Shown: one piece after another, positions 38,627-51,400 of the stretch
Layout: the number at the start of each line of letters is the position of its first letter
How positions within the stretch are numbered: position 1 is the first letter of the stretch
NCBI RefSeq assembly: GCF_029227915.1
Contig: NC_079880.1
Coordinates: forward strand, 2,358,001-2,422,000
Direction: 5' to 3'
Length of the DNA stretch: 64,000 bases
From: Hydractinia symbiolongicarpus
Taxonomy: Eukaryota; Cnidaria; Hydrozoa; Anthoathecata; Hydractiniidae
Made by a program: the position numbers and the translations under genes
The notes under the pieces: generated by a model
Databases searched by the model: none
The model's input: only the letters and a program-made list of their open reading frames with translations
Told to the model about the DNA's origin: nothing

Positions 38627-39393
38627 TAAAACGCATAAGACTTGAAGTTTTTAAAAATGTTTTCATTTTTGATGGGACGCTGAATGAAAGCAGTTCAATC
38701 GCCGGCAAACGAAAACCTGCGATTTCCCGTAAATCCCGGACTCTGCCCGTATAGTCAAAAGTATACAAAGAAAGTACCCAGGGAGTAAACTCATTTCCAA
38801 AACGATTTTTTAAATTATTTTTTCACCACTAAAACGCATAAGACTTGTAGTTTTTAAAAATGTTTTCATTTTTGATGAGACGCTGAATAAAAGAAGTTTA
38901 ATCGCCGGCAAACGAAAACCTGCGATTTCCCGTAAACCCCGGGCTTGGCCCGTATAGTCAAAAGTATACAAAGAAAGTACCCAGGGAGTAAACTCATTTC
39001 CCGAACGATTTTTTAAATTACTTTTTCACCACTAAAACGCATGAGACTTGTAGTTTTTAAAAATGTTTTCATTTTTGATGAGACGCTGAATAAAAGAAGT
39101 TTAATCGCCGACAAACGAAAACCTGCGATTTCCCGTAAATCCTGGACTCGGCCCGTATAGTCAAAAGTATACAAAGAAAGTACCCAGGGAGTAAACTCAT
39201 TTCCCGAACGATTTTTTAAATTACTTTTTCACCACTAAAACGCATGAGACTTGTAGTTTTTAAAAATGTTTTCATTTTTGATGAGACGCTGAATAAAAGA
39301 AGTTTAATCGCCGACAAACGAAAACCTGCGATTTCCCGTAAATCCCGGACTCGGCCCGTACAGTTAAAAGTATACAAGGAAAGTACCCAGTGA

Positions 39394-39483
39394 GTAAACT
39401 CATTTCCCGAACGAATTTTTAAAGGTTTTTTTTAGGGAGTAAACTCATTTCCAAAACGATTTTTTAAATTATTTTTTCACCAC
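39394..39483 (+). repeat. 45-bp insertion junction 6
   Basis: AAAGG at 39421, 857 bp after junction 5. It is followed by the shorter branch of the unit leading to the TACAAAGTGAG monomer. Confidence 0.92.
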
Positions 39484-40417
39484 TAAAACGCATAAGACTT
39501 GTAGTTTTTAAAAATGTTTTCATTTTTGATGAGACGCTGAATAAAAGAAGTTTAATCGCCGGCAAACGAAAACCTGCGATTTCCCGTAAATCCCGGACTC
39601 GGCCCGTATAGTCAAAAGTACACAAGGAAAGTACAAAGTGAGTAAACTCATTTCCCTAACGAATTTTTAAATTATTTTTTCACCACTAAAACGGATGAGA
39701 CTTGTAGTTTTCAAAAATGCTTTCATTTTTGATGAGACGCTGTATAAAAGAAGTTTAATCGCCGGCAAACGAAAACCTGCGATTTCCCGTAAATCCCGGA
39801 CTCGGCCCGTATGGTCAAGAGTATACAAAGAGAGTACCCAGGGTGTAAACTCATTTCCCGAACGATTTTTTAAATTATTTTTTCACCACTAAAACGCATG
39901 AGACTTGTAGTTTTCAAAAATGTTTTCATTTTTGATGAGACGCTGAATAAAAGAAGTTTAATCGCCGGCAAACGAAAACCTGCGATTTCCCGTAAATCCC
40001 GGACTCGGCCCGTATAGTCAAAAGTATACAAAGAAAGTACCCAGGGAGTAAACTCATTTCCCAAACGATTTTTTAAATTATTATTTCACCACTAAAGCCC
40101 ATGAGACTTGTAGTTTTTAAAAATGTTTTCATTTTTGATGAGACGCTTAATGAAAGTGGTTTAATCGCCGGCAAACGAAAACCCGCCATTTCCCGCAAAC
40201 CCCGGACTCCGCCCGCATAGTCAAAAGTATACAAAGAAAGTACCCAGGGTGTAAACTCATTTCCCGAACGATTTTTTAAATTATTATTTCACCACTAAAG
40301 CCCATGAGACTTGTAGTATTTAAAAATACTTTCATTTTTGATGAGACGCTGAATAAAAGAAGTTTAATCGCCGGCAAACAAAAACTCGCGACTTCCCGTA
40401 AATCCCGGACTCGGCCC

Positions 40418-41882
40418 GTATAGTCAAAAGTATACAAAGAAAGTACCCAGGGAGTAAACTCATTTCCCGAACGATTTTTTATATTATTTTTTTACCACTA
40501 AACGCATGAGACTTGTAGTTTTCCAAAATATTTTCATATTTGATGGGACGCTGAATAAAAGAAGTTTAATCGCCGGCAAACGAAAATCCGCGATTTCCCG
40601 TAAATTCCGAACTCGGCCCGTATAGTCAAAGGTATACAAAGAAAGTACCCAGTGAGTAAACTCATTTCCCGAACGATTTTTTAAATTATTTTTTCACCAC
40701 TAAAACGCATGAGACTTGTAGTTTTTAAAAATGTTTTCATTTTTGATGAGACGCTGAATAAAAGAAGTTTAATCGCCGACAAACGAAAACCTGCGATTTC
40801 CCGTAAATCCCGGACTCGGCCCGTACAGTTAAAAGTATACAAGGAAAGTACCCAGTGAGTAAACTCATTTCCCGAACGAATTTTTAAAGGTTTTTTTTAG
40901 GGAGTAAACTCATTTCCAAAACGATTTTTTAAATTATTTTTTCACCACTAAAACGCATAAGACTTGTAATTTTTAAAAATGTTTTCATTTTTGATGAGAC
41001 GCTGAATAAAAGAAGTTTAATCGCCGGCAAACGAAAACCTGCGATTTCCCGTAAATCCCGGACTCGGCCCGTATAGTCAAAAGTACACAAGGAAAGTACA
41101 AAGTGAGTAAACTCATTTCCCTAACGAATTTTTAAATTATTTTTTCACCACTAAAACGGATGAGACTTGTAGTTTTCAAAAATGCTTTCATTTTTGATGA
41201 GACGCTGTATAAAAGAAGTTTAATCGCCGGCAAACGAAAACCTGCGATTTCCCGTAAATCCCGGACTCGGCCCGTATGGTCAAGAGTATACAAAGAGAGT
41301 ACCCAGGGTGTAAACTCATTTCCCGAACGATTTTTTAAATTATTTTTTCACCACTAAAACGCATGAGACTTGTAGTTTTCAAAAATGTTTTCATTTTTGA
41401 TGAGACGCTGAATAAAAGAAGTTTAATCGCCGGCAAACGAAAACCTGCGATTTCCCGTAAATCCCGGACTCGGCCCGTATAGTCAAAAGTATACAAAGAA
41501 AGTACCCAGGGAGTAAACTCATTTCCCAAACGATTTTTTAAATTATTATTTCACCACTAAAGCCCATGAGACTTGTAGTTTTTAAAAATGTTTTCATTTT
41601 TGATGAGACGCTTAATGAAAGTGGTTTAATCGCCGGCAAACGAAAACCCGCCATTTCCCGTAAACCCCGGACTCCGCCCGCATAGTCAAAAGTATACAAA
41701 GAAAGTACCCAGGGTGTAAACTCATTTCCCGAACGATTTTTTAAATTATTATTTCACCACTAAAGCCCATGAGACTTGTAGTATTTAAAAATACTTTCAT
41801 TTTTGATGAGACGCTGAATAAAAGAAGTTTAATCGCCGGCAAACAAAAACTCGCGACTTCCCGTAAATCCCGGACTCGGCCC
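40418..41882 (+). repeat. Block 4 super-HOR unit 4, contracted (1465 bp)
   Basis: The anchor mark is at 40522 with a single junction at 40886, only 364 bp on. This unit has lost three monomers plus one complete 857-bp subunit compared with unit 3. Its last 1101 bp match the end of unit 3 in spacing. Confidence 0.9.
40859..40948 (+). repeat. 45-bp insertion junction 7
   Basis: AAAGG at 40886. It is the only junction in contracted unit 4 and lies 1465 bp after junction 6. Confidence 0.92.
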
Positions 41883-42932
41883 GTATAGTCAAAAGTATAC
41901 AAAGAAAGTACCCAGGGAGTAAACTCATTTCCCGAACGATTTTTTATATTATTTTTTTACCACTAAACGCATGAGACTTGTAGTTTTCCAAAATATTTTC
42001 ATATTTGATGGGACGCTGAATAAAAGAAGTTTAATCGCCGGCAAACGAAAATCCGCGATTTCCCGTAAATCCCGAACTCGGCCCGTATAGTCAAAGGTAT
42101 ACAAAGAAAGTACCCAGTGAGTAAACTCATTTCCCGAACGATTTTTTAAATTATTTTTTCACCACTAAAACGCATGAGACTTGTAGTTTTCAAGAATGTT
42201 TTCATTTTTGATGAGACGCTGAATAAAAGCAGTTCAATCGCCGGCAAACAAAAACCTGCGATTTCCCGTAAATCCCGGACTCTGCCCGTATAGTCAAAAG
42301 TATACAAAGAAAGTACCCAGGGAGTAAACTCATTTCCAAAACGATTTTTTAAATTATTTTTTCACCACTAAAACGCATAAGACTTGTAGTTTTTAAAAAT
42401 GTTTTCATTTTTGATGAGACGCTGAATAAAAGAAGTTTAATCGCCGGCAAACGAAAACCCGCGATTTCCCGTAAATCCCGGGCTTGGCCCGTATAGTCAA
42501 AAGTATACAAAGAAAGTACCCAGGGAGTAAACTCATTTCCCGAACGATTTTTTAAATTACTTTTTCACCACTAAAACGCATGAGACTTGTAGTTTTTAAA
42601 AATGTTTTCATTTTTGATGAGACGCTGAATAAAAGAAGTTTAATCGCCGACAAACGAAAACCTGCGATTTCCCGCAAATCCTGGACTCGGCCCGTATAGT
42701 CAAAAGTATACAAAGAAAGTACCCAGGGAGTAAACTCATTTCCCGAACGATTTTTTAAATTACTTTTTCACCACTAAAACGCATGAGACTTGTAGTTTTT
42801 AAAAATGTTTTCATTTTTGATGAGACGCTGAATAAAAGAAGTTTAATCGCCGACAAACGAAAACCTGCGATTTCCCGTAAATCCCGGACTCGGCCCGTAC
42901 AGTTAAAAGTATACAAGGAAAGTACCCAGTGA

Positions 42933-43022
42933 GTAAACTCATTTCCCGAACGAATTTTTAAAGGTTTTTTTTAGGGAGTAAACTCATTTCCAAAACGATT
43001 TTTTAAATTATTTTTTCACCAC
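42933..43022 (+). repeat. 45-bp insertion junction 8
   Basis: AAAGG at 42960. First of three consecutive junctions in unit 5. Confidence 0.92.
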
Positions 43023-43789
43023 TAAAACGCATAAGACTTGTAGTTTTTAAAAATGTTTTCATTTTTGATGGGACGCTGAATAAAAGCAGTTCAATCGCCG
43101 GCAAACGAAAACCTGCGATTTCCCGTAAATCCCGGACTCTGCCCGTATAGTCAAAAGTATACAAAGAAAGTACCCAGGGAGTAAACTCATTTCCAAAACG
43201 ATTTTTTAAATTATTTTTTCACCACTAAAACGCATAAGACTTGTAGTTTTTAAAAATGTTTTCATTTTTGATGAGACGCTGAATAAAAGAAGTTTAATCG
43301 CCGGCAAACGAAAACCCGCGATTTCCCGTAAACCCCGGGCTTGGCCCGTATAGTCAAAAGTATACAAAGAAAGTACCCAGGGAGTAAACTCATTTCCCGA
43401 ACGATTTTTTAAATTACTTTTTCACCACTAAAACGCATGAGACTTGTAGTTTTTAAAAATGTTTTCATTTTTGATGAGACGCTGAATAAAAGAAGTTTAA
43501 TCGCCGACAAACGAAAACCTGCGATTTCCCGTAAATCCTGGACTCGGCCCGTATAGTCAAAAGTATACAAAGAAAGTACCCAGGGAGTAAACTCATTTCC
43601 CGAACGATTTTTTAAATTACTTTTTCACCACTAAAACGCATGAGACTTGTAGTTTTTAAAAATGTTTTCATTTTTGATGAGACGCTGAATAAAAGAAGTT
43701 TAATCGCCGACAAACGAAAACCTGCGATTTCCCGTAAATCCCGGACTCGGCCCGTACAGTTAAAAGTATACAAGGAAAGTACCCAGTGA

Positions 43790-43879
43790 GTAAACTCATT
43801 TCCCGAACGAATTTTTAAAGGTTTTTTTTAGGGAGTAAAGTCATTTCCAAAACGATTTTTTAAATTATTTTTTCACCAC
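43790..43879 (+). repeat. 45-bp insertion junction 9
   Basis: AAAGG at 43817, exactly 857 bp after junction 8. The second copy reads GTAAAGTC rather than GTAAACTC. Confidence 0.92.
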
Positions 43880-44646
43880 TAAAACGCATAAGACTTGTAG
43901 TTTTTAAAAATGTTTTCATTTTTGATGGGACGCTGAATAAAAGCAGTTCAATCGCCGGCAAACGAAAACCTGCGATTTCCCGTAAATCCCGGACTCTGCC
44001 CGTATAGTCAAAAGTATACAAAGAAAGTACCCAGGGAGTAAACTCATTTCCAAAACGATTTTTTAAATTATTTTTTCACCACTAAAACGCATAAGACTTG
44101 TAGTTTTTAAAAATGTTTTCATTTTTGATGAGACGCTGAATAAAAGAAGTTTAATCGCCGGCAAACGAAAACCCGCGATTTCCCGTAAACCCCGGGCTTG
44201 GCCCGTATAGTCAAAAGTATACAAAGAAAGTACCCAGGGAGTAAACTCATTTCCCGAACGATTTTTTAAATTACTTTTTCACCACTAAAACGCATGAGAC
44301 TTGTAGTTTTTAAAAATGTTTTCATTTTTGATGAGACGCTGAATAAAAGAAGTTTAATCGCCGACAAACGAAAACCTGCGATTTCCCGTAAATCCTGGAC
44401 TCGGCCCGTATAGTCAAAAGTATACAAAGAAAGTACCCAGGGAGTAAACTCATTTCCCGAACGATTTTTTAAATTACTTTTTCACCACTAAAACGCATGA
44501 GACTTGTAGTTTTTAAAAATGTTTTCATTTTTGATGAGACGCTGAATAAAAGAAGTTTAATCGCCGACAAACGAAAACCTGCGATTTCCCGTAAATCCCG
44601 GACTCGGCCCGTACAGTTAAAAGTATACAAGGAAAGTACCCAGTGA

Positions 44647-44736
44647 GTAAACTCATTTCCCGAACGAATTTTTAAAGGTTTTTTTTAGGGAGTAAACTCA
44701 TTTCCAAAACGATTTTTTAAATTATTTTTTCACCAC
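44647..44736 (+). repeat. 45-bp insertion junction 10
   Basis: AAAGG at 44674, exactly 857 bp after junction 9. Third and last in unit 5. Confidence 0.92.
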
Positions 44737-47533
44737 TAAAACGCATAAGACTTGTAGTTTTTAAAAATGTTTTCATTTTTGATGAGACGCTGAATAAAAG
44801 AAGTTTAATCGCCGGCAAACGAAAACCCGCGATTTCCCGTAAATCCCGGGCTTGGCCCGTATAGTCAAGAGTATACAAAGAAAGTACCCAGGGAGTAAAC
44901 TCATTTCCCAAACGATTTTTTAAATTATTATTTAACCACTAAAGCCCATGAGACTTGTAGTTTTTAAAAATGTTTTCATTTTTGATGAGACGCTGAATAA
45001 AAGAAGTTTAATCGCCGGCAAACGAAAACCCGCGATTTCCCGTAAATCCCGGGCTTGGCCCGTATAGTCAAAAGTATACAAAGAAAGTACCCAGGGAGTA
45101 AACTCATTTCCCGAACGATTTTTTAAATTACTTTTTCACCACTAAAACGCATGAGACTTGTAGTTTTTAAAAATGTTTTTATTTTTAATGAGACGCTGAA
45201 TAAAAGAAGTTTAATCGCCGGCAAACGAAAACCTGCGATTTCCCGTAAATCCTGGACTCGGCCCGTATAGTCAAGAGTATACAAAGAAAGTACCCAGGCA
45301 GTAAACTCATTTCCCAAACGATTTTTTAAATTATTATTTAACCACTAAAGCCCATGAGACTTGTAGTTTTTAAAAATGTTTTCATTTTTGATGAGACGCT
45401 GAATAAAAGAAGTTTAATCGCCGGCAAACGAAAACCCGCGATTTCCCGTAAATCCCGGACTCGGCCCGTATAGTTAAAAGTATACAAAGAAAGTACCCAG
45501 GGAGTAAACTCATTTCCCGAAAGAATTTTTAAATTATTTTTTCACCACTAAAACGTATGAGACTTGTAGTTTTCAAAAATGTTTTCATTTTTGATAAGAC
45601 GCTGAATAAAAGAAGTTTAATCACCGGCAAACGAAAACCTGCGATTTCCCGTAAATCCCGGACTCGGCCCGTATAGTCAAAAGTATACAAAGAAAGTACC
45701 CAGGGAGTAAACTCATTTCCCAAACGATTTTTTAAATTATTATTTCACCACTAAATCTCATGAGACTTGTAGTTTTTAAAAATGTTTTCATTTTTGATGA
45801 GACGCTGAATAAAAGAAGTTTAATCGCCGGCAAACGAAAACCTGCGATTTCCCGTAAATCCCGGACTCGGCCCGTATAGTTAAAAGTACACAAGGAAAGT
45901 ACAAAGTGAGTAAACTCATTTCCCTAACGAATTTTTAAATTATTTTTTCACCACTAAAACGGATGAGACTTGTAGTTTTCAAAAATGCTTTCATTTTTGA
46001 TGAGACGCTGAATAAAAGAAGTTTAATCGCCGGCAAACGAAAACCTGCGATTTCCCGTAAATCCCGGACTCGGCCCGTATGGTCAAGAGTATACAAAGAG
46101 AGTACCCAGGGTGTAAACTCATTTCCCGAACGATTTTTTAAATTATTTTTTCACCACTAAAACGCATGAGACTTGTAGTTTTCAAAAATGTTTTCATTTT
46201 CGATGAGACGCTGAATAAAAGAAGTTTAATCGCCGGCAAACGAAAACCTGCGATTTCCCGTAAATCCCGGACTAGGCCCGTATATTCAAAAAGTATACAA
46301 AGAAAGTACCCAGGGAGTAAACTCATTTCCCAAACGATTTTTTAAATTATTATTTCACCACTAAAGCCCATGAGACTTGTAGTTTTTAAAAATGTTTTCA
46401 TTTTTGATGAGACTCTTAATGAAAGTGGTTTAATCGCCGGCAAACGAAAACCCGCCATTTCCCGTAAACCCCGGACTCCGCCCGCATAGTCAAAAGTATA
46501 CAAAGAAAGTACCCAGGGTGTAAACTCATTTCCCGAACGATTTTTTAAATTATTATTTCACCACTAAAGCCCATGAGACTTGTAGTATTTAAAAATACTT
46601 TCATTTTTGATGAGACGCTGAATAAAAGAAGTTTAATCGCCGGCAAACAAAAACTCGCGACTTCCCGTAAATCCCGGACTCGGCCCGTATAGTCAAAAGT
46701 ATACAAAGAAAGTACCCAGGGAGTAAACTCATTTCCCGAACGATTTTTTATATTATTTTTTTACCACTAAACGCATGAGACTTGTAGTTTTCCAAAATAT
46801 TTTCATATTTGATGGGACGCTGAATAAAAGAAGTTTAATCGCCGGCAAACGAAAATCCGCGATTTCCCGTAAATCCCGAACTCGGCCCGTATAGTCAAAG
46901 GTATACAAAGAAAGTACCCAGTGAGTAAACTCATTTCCCGAACGATTTTTTAAATTATTTTTTCACCACTAAAACGCATGAGACTTGTAGTTTTCAAGAA
47001 TGTTTTCATTTTTGATGAGACGCTGAATAAAAGCAGTTCAATCGCCGGCAAACGAAAACCTGCGATTTTCCGTAAATCCCGGACTCTGCCCGTATAGTCA
47101 AAAGTATACAAAGAAAGTACCCAGGGAGTAAACTCATTTCCAAAACGATTTTTTAAATTATTTTTTCACCACTAAAACGCATAAGACTTGTAGTTTTTAA
47201 AAATGTTTTCATTTTTGATGAGACGCTGAATAAAAGAAGTTTAATCGCCGGCAAACGAAAACCCGCGATTTCCCGTAAATCCCGGGCTTGGCCCGTATAG
47301 TCAAAAGTATACAAAGAAAGTACCCAGGGAGTAAACTCATTTCCCGAACGATTTTTTAAATTACTTTTTCACCACTAAAACGCATGAGACTTGTAGTTTT
47401 TAAAAATGTTTTCATTTTTGATGAGACACTGAATAAAAGAAGTTTAATCGCCGACAAACGAAAACCTGCGATTTCCCGCAAATCCTGGACTCGGCCCGTA
47501 TAGTCAAAAGTATACAAAGAAAGTACCCAGTGA

Positions 47534-47623
47534 GTAAACTCATTTCCCGAACGAATTTTTAAAGGTTTTTTTTAGGGAGTAAACTCATTTCCAAAACGAT
47601 TTTTTAAATTATTTTTTCACCAC
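47534..47623 (+). repeat. 45-bp insertion junction 11
   Basis: AAAGG at 47561. Here the monomer before the seam begins GTATAGTC and not the usual GTACAGTT of the other junction monomers. This points to an exchange that removed one monomer just upstream. Confidence 0.92.
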
Positions 47624-48390
47624 TAAAACGCATAAGACTTGTAGTTTTTAAAAATGTTTTCATTTTTGATGGGACGCTGAATAAAAGCAGTTCAATCGCC
47701 GGCAAACGAAAACCTGCGATTTCCCGTAAATCCCGGACTCTGCCCGTATAGTCAAAAGTATACAAAGAAAGTACCCAGGGAGTAAACTCATTTCCAAAAC
47801 GATTTTTTAAATTATTTTTTCACCACTAAAACGCATAAGACTTGTAGTTTTTAAAAATGTTTTCATTTTTGATGAGACGCTGAATAAAAGAAGTTTAATC
47901 GCCGGCAAACGAAAACCCGCGATTTCCCGTAAACCCCGGGCTTGGCCCGTATAGTCAAAAGTATACAAAGAAAGTACCCAGGGAGTAAACTCATTTCCCG
48001 AACGATTTTTTAAATTACTTTTTCACCACTAAAACGCATGAGACTTGTAGTTTTTAAAAATGTTTTCATTTTTGATGAGACGCTGAATAAAAGAAGTTTA
48101 ATCGCCGACAAACGAAAACCTGCGATTTCCCGTAAATCCTGGACTCAGCCCGTATAGTCAAAAGTATACAAAGAAAGTACCCAGGGAGTAAACTCATTTC
48201 CCGAACGATTTTTTAAATTACTTTTTCACCACTAAAACGCATGAGACTTGTAGTTTTTAAAAATGTTTTCATTTTTGATGAGACGCTGAATAAAAGAAGT
48301 TTAATCGCCGACAAACGAAAACCTGCGATTTCCCGTAAATCCCGGACTCGGCCCGTACAGTTAAAAGTATACAAGGAAAGTACCCAGTGA

Positions 48391-48480
48391 GTAAACTCAT
48401 TTCCCGAACGAATTTTTAAAGGTTTTTTTTAGGGAGTAAACTCATTTCCAAAAAGATTTTTTAAATTATTTTTTCAACAC
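48391..48480 (+). repeat. 45-bp insertion junction 12
   Basis: AAAGG at 48418, 857 bp after junction 11. The second copy carries AAAAAGATTTT in place of AAAACGATTTT. I see no further copy downstream on either strand. Confidence 0.92.
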
Positions 48481-51400
48481 TAAAACGCATAAGACTTGTA
48501 GTTTTTAAAAATGTTTTCATTTTTGATGAGACGCTGAATAAAAGAAGTTTAATCGCCGGCAAACGAAAACCCGCGATTTCCCGTAAATCCCGGGCTTGGC
48601 CCGTATAGTCAAGAGTATACAAAGAAAGTACCCAGGGAGTAAACTCATTTCCCAAACGATTTTTTAAATTATTATTTAACCACTAAAGCCCATGAGACTT
48701 GTAGTTTTTAAAAATGTTTTCATTTTTGATGAGACGCTGAATAAAAGAAGTTTAATCGCCGGCAAACGAAAACCCGCGATTTCCCGTAAATCCCGGACTC
48801 GGCCCGTATAGTTAAAAGTATACAAAGAAAGTACCCAGGGAGTAAACTCATTTCCCGAACGAATTTTTAAATTATTTTTTCACCACTAAAACGTATGAGA
48901 CTTGTAGTTTTCAAAAATGTTTTCATTTTTGATAAGACGCTGAATAAAAGAAGTTTAATCACCGGCAAACGAAAACCTGCGATTTCCCGTAAATCCCGGA
49001 CTCGGCCCGTATAGTCAAAAGTATACAAAGAAAGTACCCAGGGAGTAAACTCATTTCCCAAACGATTTTTTAAATTATTATTTCACCACTAAATCTCATG
49101 AGACTTGTAGTTTTTAAAAATGTTTTCATTTTTGATGAGACTCTGAATAAAAGAAGTTTAATCGCCGGCAAACGAAAACCTGCGATTTCCCGTAAATCCC
49201 GGACTCGGCCCGTATAGTCAAAAGTACACAAGGAAAGTACAAAGTGAGTAAACTCATTTCCCTAACGAATTTTTAAATTATTTTTTCACCACTAAAACGG
49301 ACGAGACTTGTAGTTTTCAAAAATGCTTTCATTTTTGATGAGACGCTGAATAAAAGAAGTTTAATCGCCGGCAAACGAAAACCTGCGATTTCCCGTAAAT
49401 CCCGGACTCGGCCCGTATAGTCAAGAGTATACAAAGAGAGTACCCAGGGTGTAAACTCATTTCCCGAACGATTTTTTAAATTATTATTTCACCACTAAAG
49501 CCCATGAGACTTGTAGTTTTTAAAAATGTTTTCATTTTTGATGAGACGGTTAATGAAAGTGGTTTAATCGCCGGCAAACGAAAACCCGCCATTTCCCGTA
49601 AACCCCAGACTCCGCCCGCATAGTCAAAAGTATACAAGGAAAGTACCCAGGGTGTAAACTCATTTCCCGAACGATTTTTTAAATTATTATTTCACCACTA
49701 AAGCCCATGAGACTTGTAGTATTTAAAAATACTTTCATTTTTGATGAGACGCTGAATAAAAGAAGTTTAATCGCCGGAAACAAAAACTCGCGACTTCCCG
49801 TAAATCCCGGACTCGGCCCGTATAGTCAAAAGTATACAAAGAAAGTACCCAGGGAGTAAACTCATTTCCCGAACGATTTTTTAAATTATTTTTTCACCAC
49901 TAAACCCATGAGACTTGTAGTTTTCAAAAATGTTTTCATTTTTGATGAGACGCTGAATAAAAGAAGTTTAATCGCCGGCAAACGAAAACCTGCAATTTCC
50001 CGTAAATCCCGGACTCGGCCCGTATAGTCAAAAGTATACAAAGAAAGTACCCGGGGTGTAAATTCATTTCCCGAACGATTTTTTAAATTATTATTTCACC
50101 ACTAAAGCCCATGAGACTTGTAGTTTTTAAAAATGTTTTCATTTTTGATGAGACGCTTAATAAAAAAGGTTTAATCGCCGGCAAACGAAATCCCGCGATT
50201 TCCCGTAAATCCCGGGCTTGGCCCGTATAGTCGAATGTATACAAAGAAAGTACCCAGGAAGTAAACTCATTTCCCGAACGATTTTTTAAATTTTTTTTTC
50301 ACCACTAAAACGCATGAGACTTGTAGTTTTCAAAAATGTTTTCATTTTTGATGAGACGCTGAATAAAAGAAGTTTAATCGCCGGCAAACGAAATCCCGCG
50401 ATTTCCCGTAAATCCCGGGCTAGGCCCGTATAGTCGAATGTATACAAAGAAAGAACCCAGGAAGTAAACTCATTTCCCGAATGATTTTTTAATTTTTTTT
50501 TTCACCACTAAAACGCATGAGACTTGTAGTTTTCAAAATGTTTTCATTTTTGATGAGACGCTCAATGAAAGAGGTTTAATCGCCGGCAAACGAAAACCCG
50601 CGATTTCCCGTAAATCCCGGGCTTGGCCCGTATAGTCGAATGTATACAAAGAAAGTACCCTGTGAGTAAACTCATTTCCAGAACAATTTTTTAAATTATT
50701 TTTTCACCACTAAAGCCCATGAGACTTGTAGTTTTAAAAAATGTTTTCATTTTTGATGAGACGCTTAATAAAAGAGGTTTAATCGCCGGCAAACGAAATC
50801 CCGCGATTTCCCGTAAATCCCGGGCTTGGCCCGTATAGTCGAATGTATACAAAGAAAGTACCCAGGATGTAAACTCATTTCCCAAACGATTTTTTAAATT
50901 TTTTTTTCACCACTAAAACGCATGAGACTTGTAGTTTTCAAAAATGTTTTCATTTTTGATGTGACGCTTAATGAAAGAGGTTTAATCGCCGGCAAACGAA
51001 AACCCGCGATTTCCCGTAAATCCTGGGCTTGGCCCGTATAGTCGAATGTATACAAAGAAAGTACCCTGTGAGTAAACTCATTTCCAGAACAATTTTTTAA
51101 ATTATTTTTTCACCACTAAAACGCATAAGACTTGTAGTTTTCAAAAATGTTTTCATTTCTGATGAGACGCTGAATAAAAGAAGTTTAATCGCCGGCAAAC
51201 GAAAACCCGCGATTTCCCGTAAATCCCAGGCTTGGCCCGTATACTCAGAAGTATACAAAGATAGTACCCAGGGAGTAAACTCATTTCCCGAACGATTTTT
51301 TAATTCATTTTTTCACCACTAAAACGCATGAGACTTGTAGTTTTCAAAAATGTTTTCATTTTTGATGAGACGCTGAATAAAAGAAGTTTAATCGCCGGCA

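Larger units (their letters stand above)
37487..40417 (+). repeat. Block 4 super-HOR unit 3 (2931 bp)
   Basis: The anchor mark is at 37591 and the junctions at 38564 and 39421. It is one monomer (204 bp) longer than unit 2 because it keeps the TACACAAGGAAAGTACAAAG monomer before the terminal section. First-junction offset is 973 bp, as in units 1, 2 and 5. Confidence 0.9.
41883..46686 (+). repeat. Block 4 super-HOR unit 5, expanded (4804 bp)
   Basis: The anchor mark is at 41987 and three junctions lie at 42960, 43817 and 44674, so the 857-bp subunit has been amplified. The 1061-bp excess over unit 1 equals one 857-bp subunit plus one monomer. The 3' half (about 44966 onward) matches unit 1 from about 33040 with a constant offset near 11926 bp. 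Confidence 0.9.
46687..49819 (+). repeat. Block 4 super-HOR unit 6, last (3133 bp)
   Basis: The anchor mark is at 46791 and the junctions at 47561 and 48418. The first is 770 bp after the anchor, one monomer less than the usual 973. The unit ends with the AAAACTCGCGACTTCCCG monomer, but the next monomer (49820) is not the anchor type, so the super-HOR array stops here. Confidence 0.88.

Noticed and set aside
31017-49819. Tandem gene family with 3-5 kb units
   Set aside because: The super-HOR units are built entirely of 203-bp satellite monomers with frequent stops in all frames.
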